Positions 28,659 to 36,229 of a stretch of 39,342 bases of DNA are shown one piece after another; within the stretch, counting starts at the first letter, position 1; each line of letters begins with the position of its first letter. Position numbers and translations under genes: made by a program. Under the pieces are notes generated by a model. It was given only the letters and a program-made list of their open reading frames with translations, had not been told where the DNA came from and ran no database searches. The stretch is from a virus, in the IMG/VR virus record IMGVR_UViG_3300024999_000219, positions 1 through 39,342 of that record. One strand, given 5' to 3'.

Positions 28659-31496
28659 ATGAAAAAAGCATTAAATCAACACAATAAATTAGTAGATATT
28701 ATTGAATCTACTAAAGATGATACATACATATGTCCAGTTTGTAAAGAAATATTAACTAGAAATTTTGGTGTGAGTAGGCAATTTTACAGTCATCCTAGTG
28801 GCAGGGGTGACGAGTGTGAATTGAAGTTAAAATTAATGGTTAAAGATGGAGAGAAGGAATTTGGTGAGAAAGAAATTGATATTTTGAGGGATGAATATTA
28901 TGAGAAAGTGTTTGATGATGTTAATATTGAATTGTCTGATTATATGTCTGAAGAAGGATATTATTTAACGCAAGAACAGAAAGATATTATATTTGCAGAA
29001 GAGGATAGAATAAAGATAGCTGCATTGGCTGGAGCCTCTAAATCCCATACTTTATATTATTATGCAAAAGAACGTCCATTTAAGAAAATACTCTATGTTG
29101 TATATAACCGTTCGATGAAAGATACCGCCGATTTAATGTATAAAAAATTACCTTTTGTAACGGTAAGAACGCAACACTCACTCGCTTTTAGCTATGTGGG
29201 AAAATTTTACAAAAACAAATTAACATTTAATTATGGTATTGTAGACATAATTAAAGATTTAAATCTTAATTGGAATAAAGATATGGAATTGGCATCTAAA
29301 ATAGATAAAATGATGAAAGAATATATGTTATCTGATGCAATGGAATTTGATGATGTAAAATTATTTTTAGATAATAATGGTAATACAACAAATGAAAGAG
29401 AAGAAATTATAAGACAGAGTAAAAGATTGTGGGAATTTAAAAAAGAATATAAAAATAATATTAAGATTGAACACGATTTCTACCTAAAACTCTTTCATCT
29501 TTCAAAGACAAACCTCGAAAATAAATATGATATAATTATGGTTGATGAATGTTTACCTAAATCACAATTAGTTAAAACAGATCAAGGAAGCATATCAATT
29601 AAGAAATTATATGAATGGTATATTCAAGGTAATCCACTACCTAAAGCATTAAGTTATAATATTAATACTGATACTTTTGAATATAAAAATATTATAGAAG
29701 CAAAGAAATCTGAAAATAGACAATTATTAGAAATAACTACAGAAGGGTTAAATAAATTACAATGCACAGAGAATCATAGGATATTAACGCAAAGAGGATA
29801 TGTAAAAGCAGAAGATTTAATTATTGGCAAAGATTCACTAATATTAGATAGTGTAGAAAATCAAAAAACTAAATTTAAACCTAATGCAAATCAAATTCAA
29901 ATTATATTAGGTTCATTTTTAGGTGATGGACATTTACAAATAATGAGTAAATTTAATACCTATAGATTAAATTTTACACAAGGAGAAAAGCAGTTTGAAT
30001 ATTTTAAATCAAAGATTAGTGCATTTGATTTAGATTATCGTCTTATTGAAAGTGGATATACACATGAACTTTCAATTTATTCTTCTAATCCAACAAAAGT
30101 ATTTTTATTAGAAAAAGATATATGGGAATTAATGAATGATATAAATGAAATGGGGTTAGCAATATGGTATCAAGATGATGGAAGTTATAATAATGGTAGA
30201 TATTGCACAATTAATTCTAATCAATTAACTTATGAACAAACTGAATATATTCGTAATATATTATTAAACAAATATGATATTGAATTTGAAACCAAAATGT
30301 CAAAAGGTAAATATTATTTATTAAGAGCAAATAAAGAAAATAGCGATAAATTTATTAAATTAATACACAAATATATGCATCCAAGTATGCAATATAAATC
30401 ATACTTGGATATTTCTAATAATACAAATACATATAATAATAAATATTTAAATCATGGTGGAAATTACATAAAATCTATTAATAAAATACATAGTGAAGAT
30501 GTTTATGATATTGAAGTTAAAGACAATCATAATTTTGTAACCACAAGGTCAGTATCAAAACATAAAATAAATAAATGTGGTGCAAGTCCTTCAGGTATAG
30601 TTGTTCATAATTGCCAAGATTTATCAAACCTAACATTAGATATATTAAAATCATCAAATGTTAAAGGTATAGTTTTAGTAGGTGATAAATTTCAAAGTAT
30701 TTATAGCTGGCGTAATTCCATCAATATTATGCCTTTGTTTGAAGGAAAAGAATATAAACTTACTACTTCATTTAGAGTAAGTCAGAATATTGCCAATATA
30801 GCAAATTTACTTATATCAGATTTTATTGATGAAAATATTAATATGAAAGGATTTAATACTAAACAAACTATTGTAGATAAGATTGATAAATCAAAACCAT
30901 ATGTATGTTTATGTAGAACTAATGCTTATATTTTTGCTGAAATCGCAGATGCATTAAGTCAAGATAAGAACAAAAAATTCTTCTTCGAGGGAGGTTATCA
31001 GGGTTACAATTTTTCCAATTTAAGGGATTGTTATTTCTACAGTATAGGACATGCAACAAAGAATAAAATATTTTCTAAATTTAAAGATTATATTCATATG
31101 AGAGAATATGCAGAAGATACAAATGATATTGAATTACTATCTTTGATTAGAATGGTAGACAAATATGGGTCAAAAATAGTTGATATAGTAGACGGAATTA
31201 AACTTAATGTAGTTACAGACAAAAATAAGGCAAATATTATATTCTCTACCTGCCATAGAGCGAAGGGTGCTACATATCACCTTCCTGTTTATATTTCAGA
31301 TGATATTCTTGATCTTTCTAATATTTTTAGAAAGAAATATATAGATAAAGATAGTAAATTTAATATTAAAGATTACGAAGAAGAGATAAACATAATTTAT
31401 GTGGCAATTTCAAGACCATATTCAACTATTGAGTTAAGCGATAAAATTAAAGATTATTTAATAATGAGATATAAATATTTTAAAGATAAAGAATAA
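28659..31496 (+). CDS. UvrD/Rep-family helicase with N-terminal zinc site and intein, 945 aa
   Basis: Host parts: residues 25-53 carry CPVC...H...DEC, a zinc site; LTQEQKDI (103-110) is the Q motif; AALAGASKSHT (121-131) the P-loop; IMVDE-[intein]-CQDL motif II; GDKFQSIYSWR motif III; TTSFRVSQNI motif IV; STCHRAKGATY motif V; YVAISRP motif VI. This is superfamily 1A, close to UvrD/Fbh1-like helicases. The mature protein is about 591 aa. ATG at 28659 has AAAAAGGAG about 14 bases upstream, unusually far. Likely unwinds DNA in replication or repair of the element. Walker A lacks the usual Gly before Lys (GAS-KS). Confidence 0.85.
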   Translation: MKKALNQHNKLVDIIESTKDDTYICPVCKEILTRNFGVSRQFYSHPSGRGDECELKLKLMVKDGEKEFGEKEIDILRDEYYEKVFDDVNIELSDYMSEEGYYLTQEQKDIIFAEEDRIKIAALAGASKSHTLYYYAKERPFKKILYVVYNRSMKDTADLMYKKLPFVTVRTQHSLAFSYVGKFYKNKLTFNYGIVDIIKDLNLNWNKDMELASKIDKMMKEYMLSDAMEFDDVKLFLDNNGNTTNEREEIIRQSKRLWEFKKEYKNNIKIEHDFYLKLFHLSKTNLENKYDIIMVDECLPKSQLVKTDQGSISIKKLYEWYIQGNPLPKALSYNINTDTFEYKNIIEAKKSENRQLLEITTEGLNKLQCTENHRILTQRGYVKAEDLIIGKDSLILDSVENQKTKFKPNANQIQIILGSFLGDGHLQIMSKFNTYRLNFTQGEKQFEYFKSKISAFDLDYRLIESGYTHELSIYSSNPTKVFLLEKDIWELMNDINEMGLAIWYQDDGSYNNGRYCTINSNQLTYEQTEYIRNILLNKYDIEFETKMSKGKYYLLRANKENSDKFIKLIHKYMHPSMQYKSYLDISNNTNTYNNKYLNHGGNYIKSINKIHSEDVYDIEVKDNHNFVTTRSVSKHKINKCGASPSGIVVHNCQDLSNLTLDILKSSNVKGIVLVGDKFQSIYSWRNSINIMPLFEGKEYKLTTSFRVSQNIANIANLLISDFIDENINMKGFNTKQTIVDKIDKSKPYVCLCRTNAYIFAEIADALSQDKNKKFFFEGGYQGYNFSNLRDCYFYSIGHATKNKIFSKFKDYIHMREYAEDTNDIELLSLIRMVDKYGSKIVDIVDGIKLNVVTDKNKANIIFSTCHRAKGATYHLPVYISDDILDLSNIFRKKYIDKDSKFNIKDYEEEINIIYVAISRPYSTIELSDKIKDYLIMRYKYFKDKE
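29550..30611 (+). mobile_element. Intein with LAGLIDADG endonuclease in the helicase, 354 aa
   Basis: It begins at C298 (CLPKSQLVK) and ends at N651 (GIVVHN), followed by C652 as +1 residue. Block B is CTENHRIL, with the TxxH pattern. The two endonuclease motifs are LGSFLGDGHL and LAIWYQDDGSY. Block F is VYDIEVKDNHNFVT. The insertion point lies inside helicase motif II, between DE and CQD, the most conserved site. About 17 residues separate block F from block G (usually adjacent). Confidence 0.9.
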
Positions 31497-31523
31497 TAAA
31501 ATAAAAAGGAGATTAATTTATAT

Positions 31524-34232
31524 ATGCTACAATTAAATAAAATCTACAACACAGACTGTAAAGAAGGTATGAAACTACTACCAGATAATTCTATATCATC
31601 AATCGTCACAGACCCACCTTACGGATTATCCAAAGAACCAAATATAGTTGAAGTATTAACTAATTGGTTAAATAATGAAGAATACATACATAATTCAAAA
31701 GGATTTATGGGAAAAGATTGGGATTCATTTGTTCCTAATCCTTCTATATGGAAAGAAGCATATAGAGTATTAAAACCAGGAGGATATTTATTATGTTTTG
31801 CTGGAACACGTACATATGATTTAATGTGTATAAGTTTAAGATTAGCAGGATTTGAAATTAGAGATCAAATTGACTGGATTTATGGTTGTTTATCAGAAGA
31901 TACAGAAATATTAACATTAGAAGGTTGGAAAAATTATAATAATATAAATATTAATGATGAAATATTTTCAATGAATTTAAGTAATAATAAAATAATAAAA
32001 AAAAATGTTAATTATATTTATAAATATAATTATGATGGAAATATGGTTAATCTTATAAATGATAATACAGATCAACTTTTAACTTTAAATCATAAAGTTA
32101 TTTGTAAAGAAGGTAGAAGAATATGTAAAAATCATGAAAGAAAAGTTGTTTGGGATAATAATTTAAAATATAAAGATGCAAAATTTATAGATAGTGAATA
32201 TTATGTTTTACCATTGGCAGGTTATTATGAAGGTACATATTCTATAGGAAAAGATTTCTCTGAATTAATAGGATGGATTTTATCTGAAGGTCATTTTCAT
32301 AAAGATACAAATGCTATTAGTATTTATCAATCAAGTGTAAATATAGACAAAGTTAGAAGAATAAAATATATTTTAGGAAGATTAAAAATAAAGTATTCTC
32401 ATTATCAAAGGGAAAGAGAATATAAAGAACGTAAATATACAGAACATCAATTTTATTTTTCAGGTAATATAGTAGATAAAATTAAAGAAATTATACCTAA
32501 CAAAAAACCAACTAATAATTTATGGAATTTACCATTAAGAGAAAAAGAAAGATTATTTAATGGTTTGTGTTTAGGTGATGGTACAAAAGGAAATAGAAAT
32601 AATTTTCAAGCATTTTATCAAAAAGATATACAATTTTTAGAATGGTTTCAAGTATTATTACATCTAATGGGTAAACAAGGGAGAATTAATATAAATAAAT
32701 ATTCTTGTTCTATAAATCATAGTGATTCAACAGAAATACAAATGAAGCATTATCCTAATAGATTAGTTAAGTATGAAGGGATAGTGTGGTGTATAGAAAC
32801 TGAAATTGGTAATTTTATAGCAAGGAGAAATGGTAAAATATTTATTACTGGAAATTCTGGTTTTCCAAAGTCAATGGATATAAGTAAACAAATTGATAAA
32901 AAATTTGGAGCAGAAAGAGAAATTGTTGGAGAAGGAAAATATTTTAATCGTCAACCAAATGGATTAGCATCATGTAATGTTACAGGATTTTCTTCTGAAA
33001 TAGGTAAAAGACATGGTAGTAATGGTTATATTACAGAACCTTCCACAGACGAAGCAAAACAATTTAACGGATATGGTACTGCCCTTAAACCAGCACATGA
33101 ACCAATTATTGTAGCAAGAAAACCTTTAAGTGAGAAAACTATAGTAGATAATATTCTAAAATGGAACACTGGTGGAATTAATATTGATGATTGTAGGATT
33201 GAATTAAATGGAGATTATAAATCAAAACCAAATGGTAGACCTTCACTAACTAGATTAGGAGATAATTATAATCCTGACAATGCAAATAAACCTGACAATC
33301 AAGGTAGATTTCCTGCAAATATAATTATGGATGAATATGCAGGTAAAATATTAGATTTACAAAGTGGTATTACTAAAAGTGGAAAAGTAAAAGAAAATAA
33401 AGATGCTTACAAAGGAGAATCTAATACAGGATTTTTAAGAGGTAAATCAACATTACAAAATCAACATGGTGACACAGGTGGAGCAAGTAGGTATTTTAAA
33501 AATATATTATATTGTGAGGATGATTACATATGTGGGAATATTATAGAAAATCTGAAGGTCGCTGGTATATTAAATGGCGTAATCCAGGAGATAGAACAAT
33601 TTATTCAAAACGTAGAGCAAGATATACATGGGAACAATATTATGGAGAAATTCCTGTTGGATTTGAAGTACATCATATTAATGGTGACAAATCTGACGAT
33701 AGAATTGAAAATTTGGAATTATTATCAAAATATAAACATAAAAAGTTACATGGAGATGCAAGAAAAGATCATAAAATTATTGATGGAATTGAATATAGAA
33801 AATGTCAAAACTGTGGAGAATATAAAAATATTAATGAATTTTATAAAAGAAATGAATGTTATCAAGGATATTGTAAAAAGTGTTCAAGAGAAAAATTACG
33901 AGAGTGGAGATATATTAACAAAGAATATAATAATAAATACCAGAGAGAATATCAAAGAGAAAAAAGAAAATTATATTAATTTTATGTATTGTGCTAAAGC
34001 AAGTAAAAAAGAACGTGGTGAAGGAAATAATCATCCATGCGTCAAACCATTATCATTAATTAAATATTTAGTTACATTAGTTACTCCTCCTAATGGTATA
34101 TGCTTAGATCCATTTGAAGGTTCAGGTACGACATTTATTGCTTGCCAAGAATTAGGTTTTGATCATATAGGATTTGAGATGAATAAGGAATATTGTGATA
34201 TTGCAGAGAAAAGATTAAGTAATAAATTATAA
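31524..34232 (+). CDS. Beta-class DNA methyltransferase, twice interrupted, 902 aa frame
   Basis: Motif IV TDPPYGLS is at residues 29-36 and motif I DPFEGSGTTF near the C-terminus, so motif IV comes before motif I: the beta-class order of N6-adenine or N4-cytosine methyltransferases. ATG at 31524 has AAAAAGGAG about 12 bases upstream. The frame includes an intein (C122-N444) and a 159-codon insertion (about residues 663-821) that carries an out-of-frame HNH gene. Removing both leaves about 420 aa, normal for this class. No restriction endonuclease is seen, so it is probably an orphan enzyme protecting element DNA. Confidence 0.85.
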   Translation: MLQLNKIYNTDCKEGMKLLPDNSISSIVTDPPYGLSKEPNIVEVLTNWLNNEEYIHNSKGFMGKDWDSFVPNPSIWKEAYRVLKPGGYLLCFAGTRTYDLMCISLRLAGFEIRDQIDWIYGCLSEDTEILTLEGWKNYNNININDEIFSMNLSNNKIIKKNVNYIYKYNYDGNMVNLINDNTDQLLTLNHKVICKEGRRICKNHERKVVWDNNLKYKDAKFIDSEYYVLPLAGYYEGTYSIGKDFSELIGWILSEGHFHKDTNAISIYQSSVNIDKVRRIKYILGRLKIKYSHYQREREYKERKYTEHQFYFSGNIVDKIKEIIPNKKPTNNLWNLPLREKERLFNGLCLGDGTKGNRNNFQAFYQKDIQFLEWFQVLLHLMGKQGRININKYSCSINHSDSTEIQMKHYPNRLVKYEGIVWCIETEIGNFIARRNGKIFITGNSGFPKSMDISKQIDKKFGAEREIVGEGKYFNRQPNGLASCNVTGFSSEIGKRHGSNGYITEPSTDEAKQFNGYGTALKPAHEPIIVARKPLSEKTIVDNILKWNTGGINIDDCRIELNGDYKSKPNGRPSLTRLGDNYNPDNANKPDNQGRFPANIIMDEYAGKILDLQSGITKSGKVKENKDAYKGESNTGFLRGKSTLQNQHGDTGGASRYFKNILYCEDDYICGNIIENLKVAGILNGVIQEIEQFIQNVEQDIHGNNIMEKFLLDLKYIILMVTNLTIELKIWNYYQNINIKSYMEMQEKIIKLLMELNIENVKTVENIKILMNFIKEMNVIKDIVKSVQEKNYESGDILTKNIIINTRENIKEKKENYINFMYCAKASKKERGEGNNHPCVKPLSLIKYLVTLVTPPNGICLDPFEGSGTTFIACQELGFDHIGFEMNKEYCDIAEKRLSNKL
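31887..32855 (+). mobile_element. Intein in the methyltransferase, 323 aa
   Basis: C122 (GCLSEDTEILTLEGW) to N444 (KIFITGN), with S445 as +1 residue. TLNHKV gives block B His. Endonuclease motifs: LIGWILSEGHF and FNGLCLGDGTK. Block F-like region: VWCIETEIGNFIAR. Exteins join as WIYG-SGFPKS, the usual methyltransferase wording, which fixes the boundaries. Confidence 0.9.
33510..33986 (+). mobile_element. 477-bp HNH insertion in the methyltransferase
   Basis: TATTGTG occurs at both ends (33510-33516, 33987-33993). Without the insert the methyltransferase reads ASRYFKNI-L-YCAKASKKE. The insert is a multiple of three and the host frame has no stop through all 159 codons. Only about 27 bases lie outside the HNH gene, so it is not a group I or II intron. 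Confidence 0.8.
33530..33979 (+). CDS. HNH homing endonuclease nested out of frame, 149 aa
   Basis: ATG at 33530 with GAGG 10 bases upstream, read two bases off the host frame. Residues 25-75 hold RRARYTWEQYYG, then VHHINGDKSDDRIENLEL and KHKKLHG, the HNH motif. The C-terminal part has CQNCGEYKNINEF and CYQGYCKKCSREKLREW, a two-CxxC zinc domain typical of phage HNH enzymes. The whole gene is embedded in the methyltransferase. It would cut a vacant methyltransferase allele at the YC codons and move by repair. Confidence 0.85.
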   Translation: MWEYYRKSEGRWYIKWRNPGDRTIYSKRRARYTWEQYYGEIPVGFEVHHINGDKSDDRIENLELLSKYKHKKLHGDARKDHKIIDGIEYRKCQNCGEYKNINEFYKRNECYQGYCKKCSREKLREWRYINKEYNNKYQREYQREKRKLY

Positions 34233-34283
34233 TAAAAATACATAATAATTTATTAAATATTTAACAGAATATAAAAATAATTA

Positions 34284-34313
34284 TTGACTTCCACCCTACT
34301 CTCATGCTATAAT
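34284..34313 (+). promoter_or_regulatory. Promoter after the methyltransferase, TTGACT-18-TATAAT
   Basis: Boxes at 34284-34289 and 34308-34313; it opens a new transcription unit with the 57-aa and AUU-start genes. Confidence 0.7.
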
Positions 34314-34393
34314 ACAATTAATCAATAAACAAATACATAAAGTAATCAAATAGTAATCAAAAATTTTATATAAGAAAGGAGGTTTTTCTATTT

Positions 34394-34567
34394 TTGACAA
34401 AAGATAAATGGCATTATAACAGAATAAATAATATGATTAGTGATTACGTAAATATTAATAATGAAGAATTAAAAGATTATGTATATGATTATATTCAAGA
34501 AGTGATATGGAAGTCAAATGATTATTTAACACAAAATGAGTTTTTTGATTTAATGAATAAATTATAA
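34394..34567 (+). CDS. Small helical protein, 57 aa, TTG start
   Basis: AAGAAAGGAGG is followed by TTG at 34394; the frame MTKDKWHYNRINNMISDYV... ends at TAA 34565-34567. It is acidic and Tyr-rich (DYVYDYIQEVIW). Tightly followed by the next gene (18 bases). Unknown family. Confidence 0.55.
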   Translation: MTKDKWHYNRINNMISDYVNINNEELKDYVYDYIQEVIWKSNDYLTQNEFFDLMNKL

Positions 34568-34584
34568 GAAAGGAGGTCTACCTT

Positions 34585-34932
34585 ATTCAAAAATTCGTTG
34601 GTCAGTATAGAGTTTTTCTTCAAACAGACATAAATAACAAACCAAGTAAAAATACATATGATACATATTTACTATGTAAAAACAATAATCAAATATTTCG
34701 TTATAATAAAAATACTTTGTCTTTATTGTTCACCTCTACAAATTCAAAAAATAAATATCTTCCCTTACTACAAAAAGATAATATTAAAATTAAAGAATTT
34801 ATAGATGGAGACTTTGAAAGTATTTATCATTTTAATGAAGTAGATTTACCACAAGTAGCAAAAATTTTAAAACCACAAACTATGCATAAAAATATTTTTC
34901 CTAATTTTGAGCAAAATTTACCTACTTCATAG
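34585..34932 (+). CDS. Hypothetical protein, 115 aa, apparent AUU start
   Basis: GGAGG at 34572-34576 is 8 bases before an ATT at 34585. The frame from there reads QKFVGQYRVFLQTDINNKPS and continues through the TTG at 34717 to TAG 34930-34932. No ATG, GTG or TTG lies in frame between 34585 and 34717. The upstream 44 codons look coding (Lys, Asn, Tyr-rich with aromatic spacing). The usual alternative, TTG 34717, has no ribosome site. Function unknown. Confidence 0.5.
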   Translation: MQKFVGQYRVFLQTDINNKPSKNTYDTYLLCKNNNQIFRYNKNTLSLLFTSTNSKNKYLPLLQKDNIKIKEFIDGDFESIYHFNEVDLPQVAKILKPQTMHKNIFPNFEQNLPTS

Positions 34933-35198
34933 TAAAAATAAATATATCCAAAAAACACTCACAAACCTAATAATATCAGTATATAAATGACATTTTTGTT
35001 GTATAGTTAAAATTAAAATGCATAGAAATTCAATAATTACAATAGTTTATAGCATGTTTATATGACAAAAATTTGCTATTAATAATGTCAATTTAAAAAC
35101 TTGATGAGATTTTCATATAAGTTTAGGTTAGTAAAATTTACTCGTCTTATTTAGGTTAAATTATATCGTTTTTGTAAATTAATAAAGGAGAAATTCAC

Positions 35199-35492
35199 AT
35201 GAATTTTTATTATGAAAATTATGTTGGTGATAATGGTTACTTCCAAGAAGATAATTTAGCCAGAGCAATATTTTCAGCATGGAATATCGAAAGCAATTTA
35301 TACATATTAGATGAAGAAACTAATCAAGAGAAATTAGTATTTGCTCCATATGAAACAAATGAATTTAATTCAGATTTATTAGAAGAATTTGGTTATAAGA
35401 TGATAGATGGAGATGAATATAGAGAAATTGTTGATATTAAAACAGATGATGTTGTTAGATATGATTGGGATGATGTTTTGGATTTGGTTTAA
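35199..35492 (+). CDS. Acidic hypothetical protein, 97 aa
   Basis: ATG at 35199 after AAAGGAGAAATTCAC. Very acidic, beta-rich, with Tyr, Phe and Trp spread through it (NFYYENYVGDNGYF, VRYDWDDVLDLV). Acidic small proteins of phages often mimic DNA or bind host enzymes, but nothing specific is visible. The 266 bases before it contain no gene. Confidence 0.65.
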   Translation: MNFYYENYVGDNGYFQEDNLARAIFSAWNIESNLYILDEETNQEKLVFAPYETNEFNSDLLEEFGYKMIDGDEYREIVDIKTDDVVRYDWDDVLDLV

Positions 35493-35575
35493 TTACATAT
35501 ATTAGTTAATTGGTTGAGTAAAATTAACAATATAATTATAAAATAAAAATTAAAAAAGAAAGAAGGAATATACAT

Positions 35576-35962
35576 ATGAATAAAACAATAAGTAAGAATT
35601 TACATACATATAGTGGGAAATTATCTTACAACGATCAAGCAAATTATATTCTCTATTCCCCTACTACTAAATCAACAATCAACATATCAGACATACTTTA
35701 TAATATATGCTACTCTTCAAATAATCAAATAGAAATTAAAATTATGAAAGGTTGTAAGATACTATTTAATGAATCAGGCAGATTGTTGAATAAAATAAAT
35801 AAACAAAATGGATTACTTAGTTATCATGTTAATAGTGAAGATTTAGAGTCTGTGATTTTTAATAACTGTGATGATTTTGTAGATATTGAGATATTTAGTG
35901 AGGTATTATTGGATGATATTGATTGTAAGCAAGGAGTAGAGAATTTATATGGGACAAAATAA
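35576..35962 (+). CDS. Hypothetical protein, 128 aa
   Basis: ATG at 35576 after AAAGAAGGAATATACAT. Beta-rich with Asn/Ser-rich loops; residues 95-115 are acidic (LESVIFNNCDDFVDIEIFSE). Its end overlaps the next gene by 14 bases. No named domain. Confidence 0.65.
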   Translation: MNKTISKNLHTYSGKLSYNDQANYILYSPTTKSTINISDILYNICYSSNNQIEIKIMKGCKILFNESGRLLNKINKQNGLLSYHVNSEDLESVIFNNCDDFVDIEIFSEVLLDDIDCKQGVENLYGTK

Positions 35963-36194
35963 TATAATAATTGAAAGGAGTATGGATAATAAGTTTAAGA
36001 ATATAAATAAGAATGATAATGTTAATAATAGTAATAATTATACATATTGTTCTAAATGTTTGAAGGAATTAAATAGTGAAGATAAAGATATTGTGAAAGA
36101 TATTGAAGGGAATTTGTTCTGTAGTCGTGAATGCCGACAGGATTACTGGAGAGAGAATAGGAAATTAATTGAGGAAATTTATGGTAGGTTTTAA
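35949..36194 (+). CDS. Zinc-finger protein, 81 aa
   Basis: ATG at 35949 with AAGGAG about 12 bases upstream; a later ATG (35982) is too close to its own GGAG. Residues 34-64 read YCSKCLKELNSEDKDI then LFCSRECRQDYW, a C-x2-C...C-x3-C treble-clef finger as in small phage zinc proteins. The N-terminus is an Asn-rich tail. Followed by the ParB-like gene. Confidence 0.65.
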   Translation: MGQNNIIIERSMDNKFKNINKNDNVNNSNNYTYCSKCLKELNSEDKDIVKDIEGNLFCSRECRQDYWRENRKLIEEIYGRF

Positions 36195-36229
36195 GAATTA
36201 ATAAAATATAATAGGAGGATAGATAATAA

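Noticed and set aside
33510-33986. Group I or II intron in the methyltransferase
   Set aside because: Only about 27 bases lie outside the HNH gene, too few for a ribozyme core, and the host frame stays open.
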